From positions 28,970,542 through 29,034,541 of the forward strand of contig NC_058057.1 in the NCBI RefSeq assembly GCF_020085105.1: 64,000 nt of DNA, written 5' to 3'. The translations under genes and the position numbers were made by a program. This DNA is from Siniperca chuatsi. Its lineage: Eukaryota; Chordata; Actinopteri; Centrarchiformes; Sinipercidae. The notes under the pieces were generated by a model. That model did not search any database, was not told the origin of the DNA, and saw nothing but the letters and a program-made list of their open reading frames with translations. Shown here piece after piece: positions 1 to 12,900 of this stretch; within the stretch, counting starts at the first letter, position 1; the number at the start of each line of letters is the position of its first letter.

Positions 1-1175
1 ATACAGGCCTGGATCAGACAGCTCAAGAAGACGTGAGACACCTTTTCCTTCCTTCCCTGTTTCCTTTCCTACCTCCTTATCTTTCTCTGCTTTACTCTTT
101 CTTCAGTCCGCCCTCACCTCAGGTAACATCTATCGCTTCTTCTTTAACCATCTTTTAATCCTCTTTCTTTCCTCTTCACAACCTTCCCTCCCTCCGTCCT
201 TATTGCCATCTTCCTTCTTCGCTCTTTATTTTATCCTTCCTTCCTTCCCTCCTCACTTTCGCACCTCATTCTGTCTCAGACTCTGGTTTTCTCAGATATT
301 AACGAGCCTGCAGCTCTGTGAAGTTTTCTGTTGTTATTTTGTAAACAGGAAGTTGGAGGTGCAGCTGCCTCGCTTCCTGTTGGAGCGTTCCTACTCTCTG
401 CGTGACGTCCTGCAGACTCTCGACATCACTCAGGTGTTTCAGGACGATGCTGACATCAGCAACATGGGCGGAGCTAAAGGACCCAAACTTACACAGGTCA
501 GTTTACTGCAAGTTAATGTTTTAGAAAAAGAAAATCACTTTTTTAGTTTATGTGGAAGAGCAGCTAAAATCGTCCACAACCAAGTGTTTTTCTCATCATT
601 AGAACTCAGCATCTCGTAATTATGGCACGTAATGTCATCGCACACTTTCTCATACATATGAAATAATGATAATAATTATTAAAGAAAACACTTAACTAGG
701 AATAATTATCAGTTATTTCTGACAATAAAAAATATGTATTTTATGTTTAAAACAAACTTTTTCCTAAAAGAGTTTAGAGCCCGAACTGAACCTGGATCTT
801 CTGCGGATCGTTGGTTGTTCTTCAGTCCAGACTGAAACCTAAAGCGAGGACACCTGTTCCCACCTGCTTGTCTTACTTTGATTTATTTTCATGTTTTGTC
901 TTTTATTGTGAAACTCGTTTCCTGTCTGAAATACATTTTACTTGCTTATTTATTTACCTGTGAACTGTTTGTTTTCTCATCTTCAGGTTTTTCATAAATC
1001 CGTCGTGTCTGTCGATGAGAGCAGCGATGACATCACCACAGGAGGCGGAGTCAGCGTGTTCGCCACTCTTCCTCCTCGACTGACCATCAACAGACCCTTC
1101 ATCTTCATCATCTACCAGCAGGCGACCGGCAGCGTGCTGTTCATGGGCCGAGTCATCGACCCCACCAAGAAATAA
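1..1175 (+). CDS. serpina10: Clade A serpin, C-terminal exons (probable SERPINA10 orthologue, 5' partial)
   Basis: Three exons are visible: 1-32 (end of an exon reading IQAWIRQLKK, donor gtgag), 349-496, and 987-1175 ending in TAA. The frame is continuous across both introns. The middle exon is 148 nt, the usual length of the penultimate clade A serpin exon. The protein carries serpin C-terminal hallmarks: LEVQLPRF (strand 3A/6A region), NRPFIFIIY and LFMGRVIDPT. Serpins are secreted proteins that normally trap serine proteinases by inserting the reactive-centre loop. Here the loop hinge reads VDESSDDITTGGG instead of the usual EGTEAAAAT-type run, so inhibition is doubtful. The symbol rests mainly on the adjacent ppp4r4, its neighbour in mammals; another clade A member is possible. 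An AATAAA signal (1171-1176) overlaps the stop. The 5' exons lie outside the window. Confidence 0.8.
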
Positions 1176-1337
1176 AAGCTTACCTGACAGGTTGCTAAGC
1201 CCCGCCCACCTGTTACTGTTGCTACACCTGTCAAAAATTACGTTCTATCAGTTTAACATGATCTGGTGACAAGTTCATCAAGTTCTAATGTGATTCTACT
1301 GTCAGTCTGTAGTAACCACTAACTCTGTCTTCTAGTC

Positions 1338-1902
1338 CAGCGTTTCCCAACCTGAAGCCTGGGGCCCTCGAGGGGCCGCGAGATACATTTGAGGGGTCCT
1401 GAGAGAAAACCAGGAGAAATATTTATGGTCACGAAATCACATTTACTTTTTCAGACGTTTCTATAACCCTTTGCTTTTTTCATCTGTTAATGTCTGTCTC
1501 TCTGTCACATCTCATGTCAACATTGGACGGACTGTGAGACGTGCTTCATCGTTCATGCTCCCCTCAGGATGAACTGTAATAACTCTGCTGATCCTCTGAC
1601 TTTCCCTCTAGCGCCACCATCAGGTCGACACGTTAACGTGTCCGACACTTTGGTTTCTGACCAAACACCTGCAGAGCTGCTGACGCTCCCATCAGCCTCA
1701 GCTGCACTCTGCGTTCACTGCTAATCAGCTAATGTTAGCATGCTGATGTTAGCATTAGCTAGCATGGCTGTAGACTTAGTCTTCTTTACATAACAATTAC
1801 TGGATCATTTGATCTAAAAATAAATAAGAAAATTAAACAGACTCCATTTGACCTGGTTATAACTTTTTAGTGGTCTCAACCCGTAAAGGTTGGGAAATAT
1901 GG
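1338..1902. mobile_element. hAT-like MITE (non-autonomous DNA transposon)
   Basis: The left end reads cagcgtttcccaacct. The right end reads aaggttgggaaata, which is its approximate inverted complement. That is the terminal-inverted-repeat style of hAT-derived short elements in fish. There is no coding capacity. The 8-bp target-site duplication is no longer clear, so the element is old. Confidence 0.6.
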
Positions 1903-3005
1903 AGCCTGGGAAGTATCATGGAGAAAAATAACTAATTCATGCTCTGGATTTATCACTTCTCACCTTCAGTCTCTGTGGATCTCTTGGATTTAATACAGGC
2001 CGTGTTATCTTTGAGATAAATGAAACTTATTTTACAGGATAAAGAACTGGTTCACTGTAAAAACCGTGATGATACTGTGGATATCTGCTGCAGGAGTTAT
2101 TTGTTGGTTAGTGTATTGGTGAGGTTATGGTGATGCCTGAGAGCAGGAAAACGTTGGCCCCTTTCAGTTGGCGTGATACAGCCATAAGAGTGTACAACTA
2201 GAGATTGTTTTTATTACTTAAGCATCACACAAAGTCATCCAGCTGATGATCTTCACACTTCACTCTCTACAGGAGGCAAAATATATATTAAATCCAAAGC
2301 AATTTGTTTTCTTTTTCTCCATGACGTCTCTCGGGCTCCAAAGGCTCTAAAATCTGTGAAATTACAAGGCAACATCACACATTAGCAGTTGTAGTAGAGC
2401 TAGAAGTATCACTGCTACTGGTACAGGTTTCGGTCCTCCCTGACTCTGAAACACGAGCCTTCAGGCTGCTGGTGGAGAAACCAGAGTTACTTCTGTAACT
2501 GTGGTTCTCTGAATTGTTGATAATGTTCTGATATAGACGTTCGGTAACTAATGTTAAACTAATCCCATCAGCCTCAGCTGGACTTTATGTTTGTATTAAT
2601 AAACGTTAGCATGACAACCACTCTCATACCATGTACTGTATATAGTTCATGACTGAAAACACTTACTTACTATATTAACTCTATTTAAATATACTATGTA
2701 CTGTTAAAAACGTGTATGCACCACCTGCAGTAAACCTCCACTGAAAACATTAAACATAAAATGTCCCTTTTTTCCTCTGCATCACACGTCAGCAGGTGAA
2801 ACCACTAACCAATTACAGGGTTAACAATCCAATCATTTTAAAATGTCTTAAATTCACGACATGACTTTGATTATGAAGTTAGCGTTACTTGTATAAAGTT
2901 GCATTAACTTAAGAATTTGTATTGATCACACGGTAACTGTGCAGCCGGGCAGAGGTTTTTGCAGCACACCCAGCTACTGCGTCCCGATGTGGTGTGTGAG
3001 CTAAC

Positions 3006-3400
3006 ATGGCGACTCCTCTCATCAAAGAAATAGCTAAACGTTACTTTCATCTAATATGGGTATGTGCAAGTGCAGCGAGATCTGGCTCGAGAACAGCATT
3101 TAGTGCTTGGTTGAAGGCTGTGGAAAATAACGAATTTGAAGCCCGCTGCACCTTTCGGTGTGAGTCCCATGGGAAGTCAGAAAAACATTAAGCCACCTTA
3201 AAGCCACCTGCAAACGCCTGCCATCACCCAATATTGTTCTGTATTCACATCAGGAGCATCACCAAAGTCCGACCCACTCCGCACTAACAACGTTAACTGC
3301 TACAACTGCTGTAAGCGACCTCCGGACAGCGTCTGGTGCTCTGGACACGGTAGCTACACAACAGTGATTTAAAAGCAATGAAAACAGGTGAGCTCAGATT
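3006..3400 (+). pseudogene. Degenerate BED-finger/hAT-type transposase relic
   Basis: A 61-codon ORF contains the run FSAWLKAVENNEFEARCTF, reminiscent of the W-L-x-x-V-x-N-x-F-x-A-x-C-x-x-C start of BED-type zinc fingers in domesticated and relic hAT proteins. After a frameshift a second frame continues with similarly flavoured sequence. It is short and frame-broken. I cannot name the family with certainty. Confidence 0.35.
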
Positions 3401-3839
3401 AATGTAGCCTAGTTCTTGTGTGTACACACTCACACACTACTCTTGCACACACAGTGCAAGTAGTCGTGTTCAGTTGAATGTTCGTGTTGAATGTGAATAA
3501 TTTAGTTTGCAAGAAATCTAGGACTGATTTTCCTTCGTACTGTTTTTGCCAGTAATGGTATGAATAAGGCTTGAATGGCATTCATAATGGTCTTAAAAAG
3601 TCTTAAATTTCAGTTGTTGAAACCTGCAGAAACCCTGAATAAGAACACACCAACAGTTTGTATGTGTGCAGTTTACTGAACCAATCAGGTGACAGGATGA
3701 GATCATTAGAATACACAGTGCTCAGAAAATAAAAGCAGCTCAGTAGATACAATAGAAGTCAGACTCTACTGTCTCTCTTTGTTAGTGACTGGAAGGAAGA
3801 GATGATGTCCTGTTGCATTCTGGGTAATGTTCTGAAGCG

Positions 3840-3862
3840 TTTATTCATCCTTTAACTTTATT
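3840..3862 (-). promoter_or_regulatory. ppp4r4 polyadenylation signals
   Basis: Two AATAAA hexamers on the minus strand (3857-3862 and 3840-3845) lie about 100 bases beyond the TGA stop at 3959-3961. This fits a short 3' UTR. Confidence 0.6.
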
Positions 3863-3958
3863 CGTTCTTTAACTCGTGAAGCTGCTGTTTGAATGAAAAC
3901 CGCTCCCCGACTGCTGATTGGCTGATGGCCTGGTGGAGGTATGATGACATCATCGTCT

Positions 3959-6900
3959 TCAGTCTCGCCCTGACTGGACGCTGAAAGAGTTCGACTTCCT
4001 GTTTCTGTAGATTTAAAACAAAATCAGCACATAAATAATTTCTTAGAACTGAAAGCACAGTTAACTTTCAAATCTGCTTTTTTCTGTTCTGGAGAGACGA
4101 TAAAACCGGATTTAAACAAATAAATAAAGCAGGGTAAAGTCTGGATTAACAAGGCTAATCTAGCACTAAAACTGGGTAAACGTAGGGCTAAACTAAGGCA
4201 AAACTGGGGATGAACCAGGCCTGAACCAGGGTTAAACCAGAATATAATCTGGGCTAAGAAATAACAGGGCTAAAGTGGGACAGGCAAGCCTTGAAGCAGC
4301 ATTAACACAAACCAGGTTAAAACAGGGTCAAAGCTGAGTTAAACAAGGATAATCTAGGGCTAAAACGGAGGCAAATACGGGGCTAAAACAGGCCTAAACC
4401 AGGTTTAAACCTTAATGAAGTCTGAACTAAACAATAACAGGGCTAAATTGGGATAATCCAGGGTTTAGATAGTGCTAAACCAAGACCAAGCTAGCCTTGA
4501 AGCAGCAATACATTAGACCAGGTTAAAGCTAATGTTTAAATCAGGTTCAAAACTGGATTAAACAAGGGGAATCTAGGGTTTAACTAACCAGAGTTAAAAC
4601 AAGCCAAAACCAAAATAAAGCCGGAGCTGAACAATAACAGGTCTTAATGGGGTTAGACCAGGGTTAAGATGAGGCTAAACCAAAGCCAAGTGAGCCATAA
4701 AGCAGCAATAAACTTAGTTAAAGGGTTAGGGTAAAGGATTAAACTAAACTAATCTCTGGCTAAAACTGGGTAAACGTAGGGCTAAACCAAGGCACAACCT
4801 GGGTTAATACAGGCCTAAACCAGAATTAAAAGTCTGGACTAAACAATAACAGGGCTAAATGGGGTTAAGCCAGGGTTAAGACGGGGATAAACCAGGTTAA
4901 AAAGGGTTGCGGCTGGACAAGATTAATAAATAGTTCTGTGGAACAACAAAAGACCAAAACATCAGGTTGATGTCGGCTCCTAAATTTATAAAATGAATCC
5001 AGCGGGTTTAGTCGACCCCCCTTGAATAACTGTGGTGGAGGGATTCAGGCAGGGATGGTCTCAGACAAGGGACCACACAAATGCTGATTTGATTTGTCCT
5101 GTGATGGGTTCAATAAGCTCAGAGAGAACCTTGTTTGGAGGCCACTCCTAGACTTGGTCTGAGGGGTTTTTGGGTTACAAACTGAAAAAAAAGTAAAAAA
5201 CGTGGGATCATTAACTCGTAGGGTTCTACCACCAGAACATTTTAGCAAGAACTCACATCGACAGCTTTCTGGACTGGCTGTCCTTCACCCCACAGCCCCG
5301 GTCCATCGTTTTACAGCGCTGGTCCACTGTACTGGTCCTATGGTCTCTCTGGTCCAAGGTACTGGTCCTATGGTCTCTCTGGTCCAAGGTACTGGTCCTA
5401 TGGTCTCTCTGGTCCATAGTACTGGCTCTGTGGTCTCTCTGGTCCACGGTACTGGTTCTATGGTCCACGGTACTGGTTCTGTGGTCCATTGTACTGGTTC
5501 TCTGCTCCATCATATTGTTCCTGTGGTCCATATTACTGGTTCTGTGGTCTAGTGTACTTGTTCTATGATCTCTCTGGTCGAGGGTGCTGATCCTGTGGTC
5601 CATAGTACTGGTTCTGTGGTCCAGTGTACTGGCCCTGTCCAGAAGGCTGGTGGTGTTGCTGCGGATCAGGACCGGCATGGAGGAGGTGGACTGGGTTGCC
5701 ATAGTGAAGTGGGCAGTCCTCAAGGAGTCGTCTATAAAACACAAGTCATGTATGAATAAAGACCATCACATGGAGTGTCCTCCCTGACTGTGATGGTCTT
5801 GCAGTCCTGAAAACCTGAATTTAGACAAAGCCAGTGTTAAATATGCAGATGTATGACAGGAGGTGGTACCTTTGCTCGATAACATGGAGGACTTCCCGGG
5901 TCCAGACGTACTGCTCAGCTCTTTCACTTTCCTGAAACACAGACCCAGAAAACAGAACATTAAGAACACTTGAACCTGGTTTTTCTCCAGTTTTTGATGA
6001 AAGCCAAGAGGACGAGTAACAACATCATCAAGCATGAGGTGAAGAGGCTCCCGAAGGAGGCAGCAAAGAAGGGAAGTTTTCACAAAATAAAATTGCTGTT
6101 TAAGAAAGAAAAGTTCTTCCTGGAGGATCCCGGGTGTTCCCAGACCTGATGGGATATCTAATCTTCCAGTGGGTCCTGGTCTGCCCCGGGGTCCACCATC
6201 TCATTCTATCAGTCTCCTCCCAGACACCAGTGCCACAGCTGAGGACTGGAACAGAGATCCACTTGTGAATCCAGAGCTTCACCTTCAGGATCAGCTCCCT
6301 GTGAACCACAATGGTCCAGTACAGCGTCTGCAGCACCGATCTGCCCACTGATCTCATGTTCGCTTTCCCCCTAACTTCTGAAGAAGAGCCTGAGATACTT
6401 AAACTCTAAGCTGGTGTTAAGTGACAGTTTAAAGTGGAGGAAGGTTCTTACAGAGGTCTGTCTGGGTTGGCAGCTTTGGAGGTTGTCGGCTGACTGCTGA
6501 GGGACCGACTCCGCGACAGTTTAGCCTTCCTCATCTCTTTACCTGTAAGAAGAAGAAACACCATCATCATCATCATCATCATGGTTTGTGTTCCACAAAT
6601 GATCTGATTCGCCTCGATGTTCCAAACACTTTGCCTACACGGGATTCTCCATTTTCACTGCGAGATTTAAGCCTGAAAACATGAACCACCGTGAATACAC
6701 AGATAATGTTGTGACTCGTCCCCAAACTGTTCCAAACTAAACCAAACTCCCAACACACGTTCTGAGCTACACAGTCGATTTCATTTTGTGTCACCTGCGG
6801 GACATGATACTGTGTATTTCCTGACGAGCGCCGTATCCGCTTTTAAATCCCTATTATTTTTACAGGTGCGCTTTCACATGGTTTGTGGTCTGAATTCACT

Positions 6901-9900
6901 TTTATCTATTAAGTCACTTCTTAAAACCTACAAAGGTATTCCCTTAACTCTTATTTTATTGATTATTGATTATTAGTTTTTTTTACTTACACTCTTTCTC
7001 ACATGTAGCTCCTTTTGCTCAATGCTGTATAACTGTTGTACTGTTTGTCTTGTAAAGCACTTTGTAACTTTGTTTTGAAACGAATAAATTATTATTTCTT
7101 CTACAATCTTTAACTGATGTTTTTATTGTTTTCAGCAGAAACAAGTAGTGAACACAATATTAACATATCCTCCTTTTAAGGTGACATGTTGAACTTGTGA
7201 TCAAACAGCTGCTTATTTCCACCTCCAGCAGCTACAGTCACATGACGCTTCGTCAGGAGGCGTGTCAGAGTCACATGACGCTTCATCAGGAGGCGTGTCA
7301 GAGTCACATGACGCTTCGTCAGGAGGCGTGTCAGTCACATGACGCTTCATCAGGAGGCGTGTCAGAGTCACAGGACGCTTCATCAGGAGGCGTGTCTGTG
7401 TCTCCTGATGGACGTCAGTCCGGTCTTCTCTCTGTCAGCTCTGTGTTTGGTCTCCAGCAGCTGCTGAGGGAAACATCTGGCTCTTTAGCAGCTAGATGCT
7501 CCGCTATGTTCAGCAGCTGCTGAGGGAAACATCTGGCTCTTTAGCAGCTAGATGCTCCGCTATGTTCAGCAGCTGCTGAGGGAAACATCTGGCTCTTTAG
7601 CAGCTAGATGCTCCGCTATGTTCAGCAGCTGCTCTCTGGCTGCGTCTGGCTGCTGTTTGCTGCCGAGCAGGAAGCGTTCAGCGGCTTTTTACAGCTTTTT
7701 CTCTGGAAGCGACGCTCTGAGAGCTGAGAGGGAACCAGAGGAGCGACGATGAACAACGAGCTGAAAGTCTCTATGAAGCTCCGTGAAGCCGAGCGGAGCT
7801 GCAGGTTCAGCTGATGGTTCACCACCAGAGACACCGACACACTGTCATTTGATATTGTTATACCTAAAATATCAATTATAGCCTCTTTAATGGACGGTGC
7901 ATTGAAAAGGCCTCCAACAAGACTAAAGATAAGAAGTTTGTGTTCAAATTTCACAGGTAGAACATTTTCTCAGTGGCCACATCTACAAACACAGTCGCAG
8001 CTCATCTTCATTCATATTTTTGTCTTACTGGAAGAGGACAAGGCGGCTCCAGACGAGGACACAGACATGGATTTGGTAGCAGATAGACTGGTTTTACTGT
8101 CTCTTCCTGTCAAAGAAAGACAGTTTACAGACTGGACTGCAAAGCAGAAACACACGATTAATAAACTCTGTCCAGTAATACAAGTTAAACGATACAAAAC
8201 CTATTCTTCCTTCACGTCTGTTGCGACAAACCCTCATACTCCAGTTTGAAAATCTAACAGCAAACTCCCCTCTGTGAATCATTTTATGCAAAAATAAAAT
8301 CTGACAGTTTGGCTCACGTTTTCTCTCTGTATGTTTTTCAGAGTTCAGTTTCCCTTCACTCTGCTGGCGCTCCAGCTGTTCCTGACGACAGAGGAGACGT
8401 CATTAAAACAAAACTGAAAGCAATTCAGACGATCAGATGATTCGTAAGGTTCAGACTCACCATCTCCAGCAGCAGAGTCTCCTCCTTTTCCTTCTTCTGG
8501 TCCAGTAAATCCTTCTCCTGCCTCTTATGAAACTGCAAATACACAAGATATCAGATGTAGGCACACGGAGGTTACAGGAGTGAAAGGAAGTTATTCTACA
8601 GTTTAGTCCTTTATGAAAACAAGCAGCTTACAGGCTCTGTGAGGTCCAGTTTGTCCAGTTCCAACACTGTCTGAAAAACATTATGAACACAGTTAATCCA
8701 TCATTGATTATTATTCTCAGAGACCTACAGAGCCTTGAGACAGTGAATCTGGACTGGTCTCTGAGGACTAGATTGATCTAACATGGCAGCGGCGGATGGC
8801 CGCCCCCCCCTGAGTCTGGTTCTGCTCGAGGTTTCTGCCTCTTAAAGGAAGTTTTTCCTTGCCACTGTGGCCAAGTGCTTGCTCATGGTGGGATTTGTTG
8901 GGTCTATGTAATTAATATTATAAAGAATTCGGTCTGGACCTGCTCTGTAGGAAAAGTGCAATGAAATAACTTCTGTTATGAACTGGCGCTATATAAATAA
9001 AATAAAATAAAAAATAAAATCTTAGACCTACAGAAACTTCTGACAATGTTACCTTGCGGATGGTGGCCACCACGTCTTTGTCTTTCTCTCTGCAGAGGAG
9101 TTTCTGGACGCAGAAATCGAGCTGCTGCAGCAGTTGTTTGTCAGCTGGCAGGCGGAGTGACGAACGCAGTCTGGGCAACAACTGGCACAGCTTGTACCTG
9201 TCAGACAGACAGGTGAATAGGCAGACAGGTGTGTTACATCTGATGTCAGAGAGACAGATTTTACCTGCTTCACTGGACAGAACACTGTCAGAGCTACCTG
9301 ACGTTGGCAACAGGGTCGTGGACCAGTTCCAGCGCTGGGATCAGGAAGTGTTTGTTGAAGTATTTTCTGGAGAAAATCTCAGTGGCCATTTCACAAACAT
9401 CAAGGAACCTCAGACGGTTCCAGTAGCTCCGCCCCTGAGCCAGATCTGAAGATCAGAATCACAACGAGACGAACCGTCAACACTTTGTTTGACAGCCATT
9501 AAAAGGTTCTGCTGTGGTCATACCATTTTTTCATCACACACTGCAGTTCCTTAGCTTAGACAGGAAGTTCAGGTTTTTGTGATGGATTTAAAACAGCCTT
9601 TTTAAAATACATCACACTGAGGTAACTGGTGTCACCTGTTCATACATGACATCACACTCAGAGCACCTGAGACTGAAGGACCACAGTATTCTGACCTTGG
9701 ATCAGTCGCTCCATCATCTCCTGACGCTGCTCCTGTTTGCGGTTGTAACGCAGGAAGGTGCAGAACGTCCGAGCCGCCTCCTTCTGAACTGGCAACACCT
9801 TCTGCAACAACAACCAGAGGGGAAGTTACCTGTCTGTTTACCTGGTTTGCCTGTTGTATTGTGTCATGTCTTGTTGTGTTGTGTTGTACAGTGTCTTGTA

Positions 9901-12900
9901 GTGCTGACGTTGGTGGTGAGGATGATGAAGATACGAGGGGAGAAGCTCTGGTGCAGCAGTTCTCCAGGCAGCAGTCTAGCCAGGCAGCTGTAACGCTGCA
10001 GCAGCTTCTCATGCAGCCGCCAACGCAGAGAACATCCAACCTTCTGCTCCGCTAACAGCAGAGCCGATAGCAGCTCCGGGAACTGATGAAGAACCGCAGG
10101 AACCAGAGTAGAACGTAGAGGAACAAAGGAGACAATAGAACCAAGATTAGAGAGGCAACAGGGAAAAGAAAGAAAAACTAAAGGAGCATAATTAACCCAG
10201 GTTAAACTCAGAACTAGTTTTAGTTGGAGGTTTGTTTCCCCACCTTGTTGTCCAGCGCCAGGTTCTCTCCTCTAGAAAGAACCGCCTCCAAAGTTTCTTC
10301 CAGGTGATTCATTAGAGCGTCCAACACCTCAATAACAACAATAAAAGCGTCAGCATGTAAAACTAACACATACAAAACAAAACATCTGAATAACATCTGA
10401 AATGAAAAAGAGCTACAGATTCTGAAGAACATATTGTGTTTGGTACATTGTGTGGCGTTGATCTATGCATCCTTCAAGTGCGCAAGATAATATCAGTATG
10501 TGTTGCAAAGCAGGCTCACCCCAAAAAAATCTAAACAAATACTTAACTAATAGGATAAAATCAATAAAGGATAAAAAGACAAGGGACTGTTTGCTTTCCA
10601 ACAACAAATCAATTCAAAACTAAAAACTAGACCCAGAAAACCACAAGAAAACACATGTAAACAACGTCCACACTATATATTGGTAAGTAGTCGCATGCTT
10701 GCTGCTAATCTGCAGTATGCTGTTCTGTCCTCCTCACGTGTTTGACTATTTACATCACACACATGCCTACCTGAACTCTCTTCCTCCCCGATTCCCACAA
10801 CAAAGACTGTCACACCATTCGCTCACACCAGCTCCCCCTTGTTTGAAGCACCACACTGCTGTCCGACCTCTTTCTATTCCCGTCTGTATCACAAATAGAC
10901 ACTGCTGGACACCTCGCCCTCTCCCCGCTAAAGCAAGTGCTTTGAAGGTGGAGTAAACGGTGGTAGTATAGTAGTATTTTATAGGAATTCTCAGATCTTA
11001 TTTCTTTTATTGTTCTTAGTTATGATCAGATCTTACTGGTCGGCGATCTTAATATTCACATTGACCGTCCTGATAATCGTTTTTGAATTTTTAACTTCAT
11101 GTGACTCTTTTAGTCTAAAACGGCATGTATCATCTCCTGCTCGTGAACGGGGCCACACTCTTGACTTAGTTTTTACCCTGGGTTAAGACATGAACTCCCT
11201 CCTCTTGAGGAATTTTATTTCTGATCATAAAATGTTTTATTTGATATAAACTGCATTTCTACTACTTCCTGTTCTGAGCAAACAGTGTACACACACATTT
11301 TAAATAGTACTTTGGATGAAATTTGACCCAGTTGGTATGACCCAGTGTAACAATATAGATGAAATAGTTAATCAATTTAATACCATGTGCATGATATCTC
11401 TGAATCAAAATGCCCCTATGACAGCTAGGTCATGTCGTCCCTCCAACCCAAGGCCCCGGATAAATGAAAATATTACAAAACTTCGACTTCATATGAGGGA
11501 GTTATTATCGTCATTTAATTCACTGGTAAAACGTGAGAGACACTCTTACTTCTCTAATCTTGTTGCCTCTCAAAAGCATAACTCAAAATCAGTCAACAGT
11601 CTAGTAAACTGCTCCAGCCACTGTATGTGCCAGCTCTGCTGAGGACTTCAGTATTTTATTGAAAAAATAGAAAACATAAAGCTTCAGTTACTCCCGCTGT
11701 GTCACTTCTCCCTTCACCCTCGCCCTCGCCCTCCTCCACGCTGTTAGATGAGTTTACCCCCATTAATTTAGGGATTTGGTTGACATTGTATCTAATATCA
11801 GTCTCTCTACTTGTAATTCTGACATTCTTCCTTCCAAGCTGTTTAAAGAGGTTTTTGGAATCATCGCCCCCAGCTTCAGCATTGTCAATGAGTCTCTTAA
11901 ATCTGGTAGATCGTGGTCCCAGACGATTTTAAATAGACCTGTATCCAGCCTCTCCTTAAGAAACCTGGATTAGATCCAACACTCCCCCATAACTACCGTC
12001 CCATATCTAAATTACCCTTGATCTCCAGAATTATTGAAAAGGTGGTTACTAACCAACTTTTAGAAATAATGGAAGGAAACAATATATTTGATAAGTTCCA
12101 ATCTGGCTTTAGAGAGAACCACAGTACGGAAACAGCCCTACTCTGGTAATCTCACTATTCTCATTTTGCTGGATTTGAGTGCAGCCTTCAATACAGTTGA
12201 TCACACAATTCTACTCAATAGACCCAGGAACTGGGTTGGCCGAGGTGAAACTGTTCTACAGTGGTTTTCATCATACTTATCAGAGTATTCAAAGTCACTG
12301 TTGACAACTTTTGCTCTTCAACTACTCCCATGTCATGTGGGGTCCCACAGGGCTCAGTCCTTGACCCTATTTTGTTCAGTATTTATCTGTTGCCCCTTGG
12401 CCATGTTATTCACCATTTCATCCCTGTGTCCTACCATTGTTACGCTGATGACTACAAGTTGTATGTCTCATTTAGCTCTGAAAATCGTAACAACCTGGAT
12501 TCTCTGCGTTCCTGCCTTGCTGCCATTAAGGACTGGATGGCTTCTGAACACTTCCTGCAACTGAACACAGACAAGACTGAAGTCCTGGTTATTGGTCCTG
12601 ATCATATTGCTAATAGTGTCACCCCCTTGATCAGTACCTTAACTTCAATCAGCCCATTAAGAGTCTAATCCAATCCTGCTACTTACCAATCAGAAATATT
12701 GCCAAACTCAAACCAGTGCTCCCAAGAACATAGTGGAACAACTTATCCAGACCCTCATTTCCTCTCGCCTAGACAACTGTAACTAAATGATGCGGCAGTT
12801 CCCCGTCTACAGTTAGTGCAGAATGCAGCAGCAAGACTCCACACAAACACTAGACATAGGGAACACATCACCCCAGTCCTGGCTGAACTACACTGGCTCC

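Larger units (their letters stand above)
1176..3958. other. Intergenic region between convergent serpin and ppp4r4
   Basis: No host gene is visible. The stretch holds a hAT-like MITE (1338-1902), a degenerate BED/hAT-type coding relic (about 3006-3400) and the ppp4r4 3' UTR (down to about 3840). In 1903-2990 I see only AT-rich sequence without a recognisable element. Confidence 0.5.

Noticed and set aside
3858..4058. Minus-strand ORF of 66 codons as an alternative last ppp4r4 exon
   Set aside because: The splice from 5257 fixes a different frame, which gives the conserved RKSN end and a stop at 3959-3961; the 66-codon frame is 3' UTR.
5202..5787. Plus-strand ORFs ([14 protein letters not shown] repeats)
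   Set aside because: Antisense shadow of the coding minisatellite in ppp4r4 exon 23, whose minus frame is supported by conserved flanks and splice sites.
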